From NCBI GenBank assembly GCA_037102815.1, contig BTPP01000005.1:2976001-3040000 (forward strand): a stretch of 64,000 nucleotides of DNA, read 5' to 3'. Of the stretch, positions 35,771-46,500 are shown piece after piece; position 1 is the first letter of the stretch; each line of letters begins with the position of its first letter. This DNA comes from Neurospora intermedia. Taxonomy: Eukaryota; Ascomycota; Sordariomycetes; Sordariales; Sordariaceae. Made by a program: the position numbers and the translations under genes. The notes under the pieces are model-generated. The model did not search any database, had not been told where the DNA came from, and saw only the letters and a program-made list of their open reading frames with translations.

Positions 35771-35950
35771 ATGGTGCTAATATAGTAAATATAAAACGAA
35801 GTACCGTCGCTAATTATATAAATTATTAAATAGGGGTGTAATTATATATCTATAAACTATTTAAAGTAGTTAAAAATATTACTTATATAATTAGATTTAT
35901 AAACAATTAAATTTCGAATACTATCTAATTATTAGTATTACCTTAGAACC
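35771..35950 (-). pseudogene. Copia-1 protease remnant
   Basis: The minus-strand reading contains Asp-Ser-Ile-Arg-Asn-Leu-Ile (family DSGATxHI, with Gly lost) and about 40 codons later Ser-Asp-Gly-Thr-Ser-Phe, then Ile-Ser-Thr-Ile-Glu-Leu-Thr-Ile (family GxGxVxL). The last residues run across the SINE site into 34918-34893 and then across Gypsy-3 to 27682. An aspartic protease of copia type. Confidence 0.75.
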
Positions 35951-36129
35951 TATTAGACTCTAGTAGGATTACTATAAGCATATTAAAATTATAATTAAGA
36001 ATAATTAGTTAATTAACTACTATTCTAAATACTATCAATACACTCAACGGCGTAGGTTAGGGGCTCTAATAAAAATCTATACTGCTACCGTCTAGGCCGC
36101 TTAAGCTTATAAATATTCTACCTCTATAC

Positions 36130-36457
36130 AATGAAATATAATTAATAATAGTAGCGGGAATAGTAAAATTAATTAAAGCGTTGTTAGCGAGAGTACTAGT
36201 ACTAGCGGCTACCTTCTTAGCCAATATATCCTTCTTAGGCTTCTAAATATAAAACGCTTTCTTAAGGAAGTAGACCCAACAAATATCCGCCTTCTTACTA
36301 ATATAATAACTATAAGAAATATACTTCTTAGTAGTATAAATCTTCTTATAACAATTAATATAATCGACCCGCTTAGAATTATCCTTCTTCTTATTAATCG
36401 AACCACCATTATTATTATTCTCATTAGTATTATAAATATTATTAACTATCTTCTAAA
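36130..36457 (-). pseudogene. Copia-1 gag C-terminal and zinc knuckle remnant
   Basis: A mostly open minus-strand frame reads Asn-rich, then Lys-rich, then a knuckle-like Cys-Tyr-Lys-Lys with later Lys-Lys-Tyr-Ile-Ser-Tyr, where two of the Cys/His positions appear as Tyr. A Thr/Ser/Ala stretch follows before the protease. The 71-codon frame at 36424-36209 is in another frame. Confidence 0.6.
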
Positions 36458-36465
36458 TATTAATA

Positions 36466-37171
36466 GGGTAAACCTCCGCACACCCACCCCAAACCTACAT
36501 ACACCCAAAAAGGAGGGATGTCAGCTGTTATGTAAAATACGTCGTTTTAGCTGTAAAAACCGTGCTTTGTAATATCTTGCACATTCTGACCCAGTAAATC
36601 CCATATAGTAAATCCTATGCAATAAATTTAACAGCGCCCATCTGGTGATACTTTTATAGTATTGAGGGAACTCTATTTTAGTCTACTCTACTCTATTCTA
36701 TTCTATTCTACTCTATTTTATTCTACTCTACTCTATTCTACTCTCTTTTACTCTATTCTACTCTACTCTACTCTATTCTACTCTACTCTACTCTACTCTA
36801 CTCTACTCTACTCTATACTACTCTATTCTATTCTACTCTACTCTACTTTATTCCATTCTATTCTATTCTAAATATGAATATTTAATAATTCAGATAGTTC
36901 ATTAAAGGAGGCTATTTATAATATTTTAATGTGGATGCGTGTAGAGTACTAGTACTAGTGCTGGTACTGGTACTAGTGTTGGTATAATTGGCCGTGTGAA
37001 AAAGAGCGAAATAAATGACTAAGTTGAAGGAAATGTTACGTGCATTTGAAAGACGGAATTTTGCTGGTAAAAACGGGATTTACAATGTCAGGTGTCATCA
37101 GCTGCACGGTCCCACATTTTCCTAGTTTTTGGGTGTATGTAGGTTTGGGGTGGGTGTGCGGAGGTTTACCC
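36466..37171. mobile_element. MITE-B: 706-bp non-autonomous MULE-like element
   Basis: About 42-bp TIRs read gggtaaacctccgcacaccc at both ends. The flanking 8-mers are tattaata (36458-36465) and cattaaca (37172-37179): the two mismatches are both C-to-T at CpA, so they are one duplication altered by RIP on one side. Subterminal boxes match MITE-A and MITE-C. The interior carries a long pentanucleotide repeat. Inserted in Copia-1 gag. Confidence 0.88.
36663..36871. repeat. (CTCTA/TTCTA)n pentanucleotide microsatellite
   Basis: About 40 imperfect copies of a 5-bp unit alternating ctcta and ttcta inside MITE-B. The 69-codon open frame is a by-product of the repeat. Confidence 0.9.
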
Positions 37172-37179
37172 CATTAACA

Positions 37180-37900
37180 TTACTATTAGTATAGGACTTA
37201 ACGTTACTAATATTACTAAACTTAAATAGGAAAGTACTAATAGTTAACTCTTTAACTTCCAAAGCAGCTACCTAATATTTAATATTAATAGGGTAGGTAA
37301 CCTTTATAACATTATAAAGGAAAGTAATTTCAAAATCGTCATTAATTTTAAACTTAGTATCTTTAATATACTTACGAAGTGAAGTATAATAAGTAAAAAA
37401 AGAAGCTATAGTATTAAAGTTAATACGTTTAATAGCTAAATACTCGGCGAAAACTTCGCTATAAGCCTTATTAATAATATAAGTAATACAAAACTAAATA
37501 AAATTATATATAACCTTAGGGTTTCTACCGGGTCTATCCCAGCCGTTAATATACAATATAGTAACAATCTTAAGGTTCTTAAAAATCAAGAGTAGAATCT
37601 TATTCGTATTAGTACATTTAGTTCATTAAAGGTTATACTTATCGGAGTCCGCAGCTTTATCGAGCGCCAGGACTATTTTAAAAACGTACTTAACGAAAAA
37701 AAAATAATCAAGCTCGGCTATAAATCCTTAATACTAATCGGTAATATTCTACTCGCCGAAGAGGGGAATTAGTAACGAACTAGTAATCGTTGTAAATATA
37801 GGAGGGGTTATCGATATATTAGCGATAATCAAACTACTATCGAAAGTATCGTATATTTAAAAAAGAAGAAGCGGAATAGGTATCGCTAAACTAACTACTA
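37180..37900 (-). pseudogene. Copia-1 gag remnant
   Basis: One long, little-interrupted minus-strand frame includes Gly-Phe-Ile-Ala-Glu-Leu-Asp-Tyr, Ile-Val-Leu-Ala-Leu-Asp-Lys-Ala, then Tyr-Ile-Asn-Gly-Trp-Asp-Arg-Pro and a Leu-Arg-Lys-Tyr-Ile-Lys-Asp stretch, consistent with copia gag (UBN2-like) order and length. It is cut by MITE-B and continues at 36457. Stops are of Gln/Trp type. Confidence 0.65.
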
Positions 37901-38172
37901 ATTAATTTAATTGAATCGCTTAATTCCATAATGAATAAACCAATAACTAATTCAATAGAGGATTCGCTATACAACACATATTAACGAGAATCTTTATATA
38001 GCGAGGCTAATTTATAGGCGAGTAGACGAATCATCAACAAACGAACGTCGTAGTTACTTCTTTTAACCCAGTATTACAGCGCCTTATTAAAATTATAATT
38101 AAAACCAATAATACGCTTTGAAATACACTCGTCAAATACAATCGCAGGGAAGGTTAGAGAGGGCTTATAACC

Positions 38173-38360
38173 TGTAAGATCACTAACGAAATTAAGCGGT
38201 TGGATACGATTAATTGAGTACTACAGAGAAGAAAGGAAGAGGGAGACTAGTAGAGTTTAGAAGGCTAAATGTAGTACGGTCTAGGCAGGGCACAGAGTAG
38301 GGACTGGGCTGTGCCCAGTGAATGCCGTTGTGCCTAGTAAATGCCAGGGACCCACCAACA
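38173..38360 (-). repeat. Copia-1 5' LTR
   Basis: 188 bp, starts tgtaagatcact and ends cccaccaaca, followed by the TATAG duplication. Confidence 0.9.
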
Positions 38361-38365
38361 TATAG

Positions 38366-39173
38366 CCTTCCCTAATAATTCGGAAGGTGATACCGCTTTG
38401 GACGCTATGGTATTTAATACCGGCCCCGGTAATTTATTATATAATAACGCTTTTATTAATTGTATTACCCTTAAAAAAATTTAAAAGTATTTATAGGAGG
38501 AGATATTAGAGAAGAAAAGTATTATTATAAGGTATTTCCGGCCTCCTAAGAACTAGAAATAATATAAGATTTATATTTATAAAGTTTAATATGTCCTCCC
38601 CTTAATTTACTAGGATATAAATACCTTTAGAATTACCTTCGATTAGGCCTAATACCTCCAGGATCCCTATAAATCTCCGTTCCGTTACTATAGTATTTTT
38701 ATTTCTAATCCGTAAAGTAATCTATCCTTTTACTCTGGTCTATAAATACTGGTCATAGAAGAGGATTAAAAAATACCTAAATATTAAATTTATTCCCTTA
38801 ATATATACCTTTATTCAAGCTACTATAGTTCTATATAATTATGATATTATTAAAAGTGAGTTTAAAGTTTTCGTTAGTAAAGTAGAGGCTACGGCTACTA
38901 TATAAATTACGGCGGACTATATTAGTGTTAAACTTTCTTCTATTAGTAATTTCCCGGCTTTAGATTCGGTAATTGTAGTTAAATCTCCTATAAAAAGAGA
39001 AAATTTGCCTATATTACTATCGACTCCTCGACGGATATTGCTATACTCTATAATAATATTACTATAATTCGTCTCTATATTATAAAGGTTAAAGAGACTA
39101 CCCGCCTTCTTTCTAATAAAATTAATATAACCGTTGTTAATATTATATACATTAGCGAAGGATTAATAGTAAG
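38366..39173 (+). pseudogene. Degraded coding remnant underlying the nest (copia-like?), part 1
   Basis: The host sequence into which Copia-1 and the LINE inserted. With stops treated as Gln/Trp, one plus-strand frame starts just left of Copia-1 (22334-22366) and crosses its site, giving Phe-Pro-Asn-Asn-Ser-Glu-Gly-Asp-Thr-Ala-Leu. Near the right end, Asn-Asn-Ile-Thr-Ile then Val-Asn-Ile-Ile-Tyr-Ile resembles the strand region of a copia-type protease (GxGxVxx...LxNVxYIP). This is weak, so identity is provisional. Confidence 0.35.
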
Positions 39174-39190
39174 TTACGCTGAATAGAATA

Positions 39191-39330
39191 TATATATAGT
39201 CTTATTCCTTGTACTATAAACTATAGCGCCTTATTGGCATAAGGTCCTTCTCCAGTTCTCTGGAGGGGAAAACCGTAAGACGTTAAACGCCTCCGGATAA
39301 AAACCTCCAGCTCCATTTCGGCCGTGGTTC
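39191..39330 (-). repeat. LINE 3' tail shared with the SINE
   Basis: On the minus strand: ggaggtttttatccgg, then tacggttttcccc, then ggaataagacta and a tata-rich end. The same blocks in the same order close the SINE (35625-35757) and the remnant at 18592-18720. Confidence 0.75.
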
Positions 39331-39879
39331 ACCACGCCGCTCCTACTTTGTTTATAGCTATAACGGTTCTCACCCACCGCTACAGCGAATATAATCTCGT
39401 CTCTCCTATTACTACGTTATCCTAATGGCATTTACTCCGGCGGCACCAGCCATATGTTACAGCGGCCCCAATCCCTATAGCGGCCCCAATATTTCAATCC
39501 TTGGCACGTAAATTTAAGGTAAAATATCCTTTACATAGTAAATTCCAGAGTCTTACAGCCGCATGAAAAATGACAATAATGACCAGTGACATAGTTTTGT
39601 ATGGAGATTTCTATGGTATACAATGTTCTCAACATTAAGTTATCACATAGCTACCTATCTACACTAATACTATCGATTACCGAGAGGAATCTCGTGATGC
39701 TTGGTATAGTATTTATAACGGTTGACTCGCTTCTATAACCTTCCAGCTAGGTTGATTTATACGACTACTTTGTATAACCTTGGGTGCTGGTAAGCCTATT
39801 TGAGCTCTCTCTCTCTTACATTTAATTGCTTGCTTAATTAGGGAGTTCAATTCTAGTATAGCTACCTCAATGGAGTCTA

Positions 39880-39999
39880 GCACTAGCTCTGGCACTGGTA
39901 CTGGTACTGGTACTGGCACTAGCACTAGTACTGGCACTGGGTTTATAAAGGGTATCTTTAGAGACGACTACTATCGATTTAGAGATAGCCACGGTTTTG

Positions 40000-40030
<31 letters not shown>

Positions 40031-40230
40031 CGTGGGCTTTGGAGAGGGCTCTAGAGAGGGTAAGAATTCTAATTGTAATTCCAGCTCTAAAGAGGGACCA
40101 AAATCGAATATTAGAGAGAGTTCAAAGGGTGGGAGTCTTAGAGGCGGGAGCTCTAGAAGCGGGAGTATTATCAATTTTAGCTTTAACTCTGATTCTAACT
40201 TTGTATTTAGTGCAATTACTTAAATGCAAT
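39880..40230. repeat. Unmutated low-complexity tract inside MULE-2
   Basis: Short-period repeats ctggta/ctggca (39888-39938) and ctctgg (40002-40032), then gagagggctctag-like units. Open in several frames (Ser/Gly/Thr-rich on plus, Pro/Glu/Leu-rich on minus). It lies 3' of the transposase on the minus strand and may have been a C-terminal extension or UTR. No domain recognised; RIP is nearly absent. Confidence 0.55.
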
Positions 40231-40269
40231 CTAGTACTAGCTCTAGCTTTAAATCGCTTTCAGATACTA

Positions 40270-42842
40270 TAGCCGATTCGCTACTATAGTTAGAAGTATA
40301 AGAATTGACCGGCTATTGTACGCGCTTGCGGTTAGTAGAGGTAGCCTTACTAATAGAGTTGGGAATAAGCTTATCAATATTATTACTCTCCTAGTAAAAT
40401 AATTTATACTATATATTAGGCTATAAGCGAGGGAGGTTATTGCAGTTAGTCTGTTTAATACTCGTAGGCTTAACTCTCTTCCTACTTCCTTTACTCTTTG
40501 AATTAGGGGTCTTCTTTTACTTTAAGTTCGCCGGGGTATTATTTCGGTTCCGTTGTAAATTAGCGGGTATATTACTCTATAATACTAGAGTCTTCTTTTA
40601 CTTCCGGTCTAAACTAATTTCTATTAGAAGGGAGTATTCGTTAGGGATATTTCTAGTAGAGTTCTTAGGTCGGCCGCGCTTCGTAATTGTAATACAAGGG
40701 TCTTTAAATCGAAGGTAAAAGTCGTTAATATCCTATTTAAAAAGATTGGTTAGTAATTATATATAGATATATAAATAATATAGATAAAGGACGTACGAAT
40801 AGCACTTTAAAGTACTAGCGAGGGTATATATAGCTAAGCTTTAGTAGCTTCTCAATAGTTAACCGCTTAAATATTTTATAGCGGTAAAGTAACTTATATT
40901 AGAGAGGGATACTATACTCCTTATTATAAGAAGGGAGAGGAGGGGGGTCTTTATATACTTAGAGATATTTACAATTAATTATTTCTAGTACAATATACGT
41001 AATTTACAAAGGAAGCTAGCCTAAATAAGAGCGGGCAATAAACTTATATCGCTGGCGGGTTTAGCTCTTTACTAATTTCTCAATAAAAGTAGTCTTTTAT
41101 TCAATAGCCATTTCGATAATAGTAGTAACTAACTTATAGATATTACTATTACCGTTAAGAAGGTAGCTCTTAATATTAAGGTTGCTTAATTTAGCTAGGG
41201 ATGTGATTCTAATACCGAAATTTCTATATTATTTAATATAGTAGTATACCTATTAATTTCTAACGGGGAGCTAATTCTTTTAGATATAACGAAGGATTGA
41301 TTTCTAGACGGTAAAATACTTCCTTAAATCTTTCTAAGCAATAAAAAATTCGCTCTCTATATCGCTATACATTATAAGCTTAAATTGCTTTATAACGTTA
41401 TAAGGGTTATTAGTAATCGAGGAGTCGGTTGAACTTATATTACCGCTGCGTATAAAGGTATAGAAACTATAGTCTTCATTATTAAATAGGATGGGGGTTG
41501 CCTACTTATTAATACCTTCCTCATCGTTAGAATTATTATTATTACTACCCTTTTCGTTATTATCCCTTTTATTATTATAGCTAGCGCTCTTTGCCTTCTT
41601 TAACTTCTTGAACTTGAATTTGGTATTATAAAGAACGTTCTTAACGATATAGAATAAATAGAGCTATTATTGAGTATTAGGAAATATCTCTCCTAGGGAT
41701 TGCTTTATTTCTTTACACTTATTAATAATAATAACGGTAGGCTCTAGAAGGTTATATCGTGATTATATCTATTTAGTAGCGTTAATAAGGAAGTCGAATA
41801 CTACCTATTTCTCGTTATTAATAATACCAAAAATATAATCAAAAATCGAACTAATATTAATAATACTAGAGACTTAATAAAAGGGATAATTAAAGCGATT
41901 TGTATTGTATATATTATCAATAATCATAACTTTAGGAAACCGTTAAACTATATAAATATAGCGTAGGAATGTAACTATAATACCCAACAGCCTTGTTTTA
42001 TTATTTAGATCTATCTTTTTAATATATTCTACTCCGTTGTTATTAAATACCTTAAGGAGAGTACCAGTAGGGGTATAACCATTAAGATTACATCGACAGA
42101 GAAAGGCGCAGGCGTTATAAATATCCCTCCTTATGTATATTAAATCTGAATAACAGTCTCGTACTATAAAAGTAACTTTACAAGCTCGTATAGCATTTAA
42201 TTTAAAAATATCGTTAATAATCTTAAATACTTTTAGCCTCATTTTACAATATTGAGGGTGAATAAATAAGTGGTAAAACTTTATATAATTGTATTCTTAG
42301 TAATTAGGATTACTATATAAATAGAAATACTAAAGTTTATTATCTAAATCTTTCTTTACTTTAGCCCTCTAATTATAATTATATTTACATAATATTATCT
42401 TTCGAATCGTCGCCTTTAATTTGCCCAATTGATTGTACCAATTATAGAAGAAATAGTATTATATATATTCACTAACTAGTACTCTAGGTTTCGTACCGCG
42501 GCCGTTTCTATAATTAATTACAAAACCGTAATCCTTTACCCATTTATTAATTACTTTATAAAGTTCTTAAATTGTAATAGTAGGAGGAATAGCGCTAGTT
42601 AGTAGGTTGAAGATTTCGTCCCTATAGTCGATAGTAATACCCTCCTCCTCTAATTCTAACTCTAACTCCAATTCGTTATCTTTGGGCGAATTAATAAGGG
42701 TATTATTATTAGAGAAGCCTTCCCACTCTTCATCGACTTAACTGGCTTAACTAGCTTAACTGGCTTAACTAGAGGATTAATTATTATAGCTGTCTTCGAT
42801 GTGGGTGAGGTCGACGGGCGCCTCTAATTCCTACAACGGCAT
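40270..42842 (-). pseudogene. MULE-2 transposase remnant
   Basis: A likely start at 42842 (Met-Pro-Leu) is followed by an acidic/Ser-rich N-terminus with four Gln-type stops in a Ser-Gln-Ala repeat (about 42785-42740). A FAR1-type His-rich block (Glu-Tyr-Asn-Tyr-Ile, family HNH) lies near 42270. A 99-codon open piece spans 42242-41943. Asp-Asn-Ile-Tyr-Asn-Thr-Asn at 41918-41898 is the first catalytic Asp box (Asp intact). Sixty-five codons later Ile-Asn-Lys-Cys-Lys-Glu (41723) is the second, Asp changed to Asn, then Phe-Pro-Asn-Thr-Gln. Inactive. Confidence 0.85.
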
Positions 42843-43180
42843 CTTAAAATCGTATGCGCACTGCGCGCAGTATTATAAAGCTTCAAGAAAGTCAGTAAAT
42901 AGCTTTATCAATTAATACGATTGATATTTACGTACGTACAGTCGATTCTAGCTTATTATAGTAGTAAAAGGAAGCCTAGTTATAAAGAAGGAGGAAGAAG
43001 AAGGAAAAAGAAGGTTCAAAATCACTAAATCTAAAATCTGGGCTAGGCATTGAGCGTTTATGAATGGGGGTTCCACTGGTTGACTGGGCTTGGCGCTGTC
43101 TTATTTGAAAGGCTATTATACGATTACTGTCTAGTTAAAATAAAAGATAGTAAAAAAAAATGCCCACGTTTAACCCTAAC
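42843..43180. other. 5' untranslated region of MULE-2
   Basis: Low-RIP sequence between the transposase start and the right TIR, with a Lys-codon-like gaaggaggaagaagaagg tract (42988-43010). No gene seen. Confidence 0.5.
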
Positions 43181-43559
43181 CCGATTGGGGCCGCTATAGG
43201 GATTGGGGCCGCTGTAACATATGGCTGGTGCCGCCGGAGTAAATGCCATCCTAATACTAAAATAATAGGAATAATAGGAATAGGACTAAACCTAGTACGC
43301 CGCCTCTTTCGCTACCTCTCTATTTTACTCCCTACCGCTCCTTCTTCCGCTTTCTCCCCGCTTCCCTATCCTATCTTTCCATCTACTACCCCGCTTTTCT
43401 ACTTCCTTCCCCCGTTTGTAAATACCTCCGCCCTATTATTTATTCTCCTACCCCGCGGTTTTACCCCTATTTATATTAGTATAAGGGCGCCTTCCCTCGT
43501 TTATATAATCCCCCTATATAGTGCCCCTCTTAATCCTTCTCCTCCTTTTTCTCTATTGT

Positions 43560-46500
43560 AATTTCTATTAAAATAGTTTCCTCCGGCCGCTAATATCCTA
43601 ACCTTATTAATTTAACTTCCAACGTAGAAAGTTCCTCCTCTATTATATCCCTAAATTCTACGTCCCTTATAATCCCTTTAATTATACTTTTAGAATTTAT
43701 ATTCTTCGTTCGTACCCTTTATAATTTCTTTAGTAATTATCCCCTTTAGAATTAGTATAATTTCTTCCCCTCTTCCTTCAGTCTTTATATTAATTTAATT
43801 AGTATTATTTATAAGATTCTTTACTTTTATTATACTTTAAACCTTACCTCTATTATATATTCTAATAATAGGCCTAACTCCCCTAATACCTTTAAGAAAA
43901 TTATTACTAATAGGATTTACTTTATTTCGTCTACCGATAGGTTTTTCGTCCTCCTTTTTTCTTTTTTACTATTTAATTCCTACGCTTCTAATTAATAGTA
44001 CTTAAAACGCTACTTATAATTATACTACTAGTAGGTATATATTAAACGTCCCCGCCGGTTTTTATAATACTTATAATATTATTTAGGCGGTAGCCGTTAC
44101 TATAATATTAAGTAATTTAGATAATTTTAATTGTAATTTAAATACCTTCCGTTATATTACTAATAACTTCTTTAATTGTATATATATTCGTTTAGAGTAG
44201 GACGGCCTTCTTACCGACTATAAACGTCTTTCTTATATTGTAAGTTATAATATTACTAAATAGTAGTAGAAGGGTTATTATAAATTAGTTGCGAAGGATA
44301 TTTATTATAATTATATCCCTTCTTTATTTAGTAGTAGTACTATAAACCCGGTTTAAATTGCGTTTAATTTTAGCGGCGGCGCTATTATTCCTATATATAT
44401 TATATCCGACGGTAGCGGTTATACTACTCCTACTCGTACGGTTTCCAATTCTAATAATAATAGTAGTTCCGTTCTTAGTAGCCTTATAATCGTCGATACT
44501 CCTGGTCGCGCCCTTATAAATAATAATTGGATCTAATAACGCTATAAGGTTACTATAAATTAGGCTTATATAATAGAATTACTCAAATAGCTTCTTAAAT
44601 ATAATTAAATATTCGTTAAATAATACTTTTTAATTCTTATTATAATTATAATTTAAATAATTCCTATAATTAGTATAAATATTTCCTCCTTATTCCTATC
44701 CTATTATTCTAATATTATTAATATTCCGTTTTCCTCTTAAAAATACTTTATAATTTCCTTATATTATTCCTCCTCTAATTTAATTATTAAATAATACTCT
44801 CTTAACTTCCTTAACCTTAATACTTATAATAGAATCCTTTCGGCTTTGCCTCTATCGTTTAGGTATTTTTAGAACTTTTCCTTCGTTAATAACTAAACTT
44901 CTAAATTTAATTAGAAGATAGTATCCGTATTAAAGCAATTTAGGATAATATAAACGAATATCTCCTTTTTAAACCTATAGGTACAAATAAGAATTAAGAC
45001 GCCTAGCACTTTCCTCCGGTAAAGGAAAGCCTAAAGGCTAATAATTTCCGTTCTAATTTAAATAAAGAGGGAATTCTTCGTTTTAATTAATAAGTATAGT
45101 TCTTCTTTAGTTTCTTCTAATTATCGGTATCTTCCTTTCTTCTTCTTTATACTAATTATATATTATTAAATAACCTCTCTACTAAATTTAGGGGTAAAGT
45201 TAATAATAGTAAATTTATACTATTACTCTAATTTTACTACCGCCGCCGTTAAATAGTAATTATAGTATAATACCTATTTTTAATTCGTTATATTCTTTAA
45301 TTATTCTTCTCTATTAGCGGCTATTAACTTTAGAATTTATAATAATAGTAATAATTAAATCCCTAACTCCGAAGGGGGGCTAATTACTATTATTAGTAGC
45401 TTTTTTATTAATACCTATATTTTAACCTACCGAACCTTAATTATACTACTCTCTAATTTATTGGCGGGTAATTAATTTTTAATTTATTATACTTAAATAT
45501 AATTAGAGATTTAAATTATAGTCCCCCGGACGAATCGGGCTTAATCTATCCGGACGAACCTTTCTTTAAAAGCCCGGACCCTTTTATTAAAGTAAAAGTC
45601 GAATAGCGGATAAAAGGTTTCCGTCTCTAAATTTCGTACCGGCGTAACTTTATACGCCCTAATAATAATTCTTAAATATTTAATCCAATATTTTACTAAT
45701 CTAATTACTATCCTCCGAAATTTACTATAGATTTCAATTGGTTAGTAGAATATTAAAGCTCTATATATAATAGCGCTATAGATATATTTAATATATATTT
45801 CCCTTACCCGAATAAAGGAGTAACCCTATATCTTCGCTACTAATTTTGTAAATATATTTATTTATATTATTATTTTCTTTTTTACTACTTCTATATAAGT
45901 CCTATAATTAAATTTATAGTCTAACTAAACCCGTAGGAATTATATTAATTCCGTTAATTAAAGTACTACTTCCCCGAATTAGAGAATTTCCGTCCTTAGT
46001 ACTTTTATTTATATAAAGTATATTAATTCCGTTTTAATTACTTCGAATTTTATACCTTTCGCCCCTATTTATTCCAAATATACTTCCTATACTATTTATA
46101 GCGTCCGGCAATTTTCTTCGGTAATATAGACTATTGCTATAATATTAGTATCGTTAACGAAACTAATTATAATTATATTTGGAATTATTATTAACTTCCG
46201 GTATAGTAGAATAATAAAGAGAATAAATAAAATAGGGGAGAGGGGGGAGCCTTATAGTATTTTAATAATAATTATATAGAGGCGGGAGGTTTTATTATCG
46301 AAGAAGAAAAAACCTCTTCTTCTAATAATAAAGTTCGCTACCTACCGAATAATCTATATTAGGAATTATATCTCTTATAAAGTATATAAAAGCTACCTAT
46401 AATTAATTCTATTGAATACTCCTTTTAAATCTAGGAGTATAAGGGACGTTATAGCCCCGAGTTTCTAAATTATATATATTGCGTCGGTAATTACCTAAAT

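Larger units (their letters stand above)
22367..38360 (-). mobile_element. Copia-1: complete Ty1/copia LTR retrotransposon with five nested insertions
   Basis: 188-bp LTRs lie at 22367-22554 and 38173-38360, and TATAG flanks both ends (22362-22366 and 38361-38365). Order on the minus strand from the right is gag, zinc knuckle, protease, integrase, RT, RNase H: the Ty1/copia order. Subtracting MITE-D, MITE-A, Gypsy-3, the SINE and MITE-B with their duplications leaves about 6.1 kb, a normal copia length. All coding parts carry RIP-type stops. Confidence 0.9.
39427..43247 (-). mobile_element. MULE-2: Mutator-like DNA transposon, 3821 bp, 8-bp TSD
   Basis: TIRs of about 65 bp begin ggcatttactccggcggcac and contain two ggccccaat-type blocks. 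The duplication atcctaat lies at 39419-39426 and 43248-43255. Inserted in the 3' UTR of the LINE. It encodes a MULE transposase on the minus strand. MITE-D shares its ends. Confidence 0.92.

Noticed and set aside
36662-36871. Ser/Leu/Tyr repeat protein
   Set aside because: Pure translation of a pentanucleotide microsatellite inside a MITE.
39870-40223. Gly/Ser/Thr-rich 117-codon protein
   Set aside because: Several frames on both strands are open because of short-period repeats; no evidence for one real product.
43160-43561. 133-codon plus-strand open frame
   Set aside because: It starts inside the MULE-2 TIR and crosses the insertion boundary into the antisense of the LINE 3' end; no motif.
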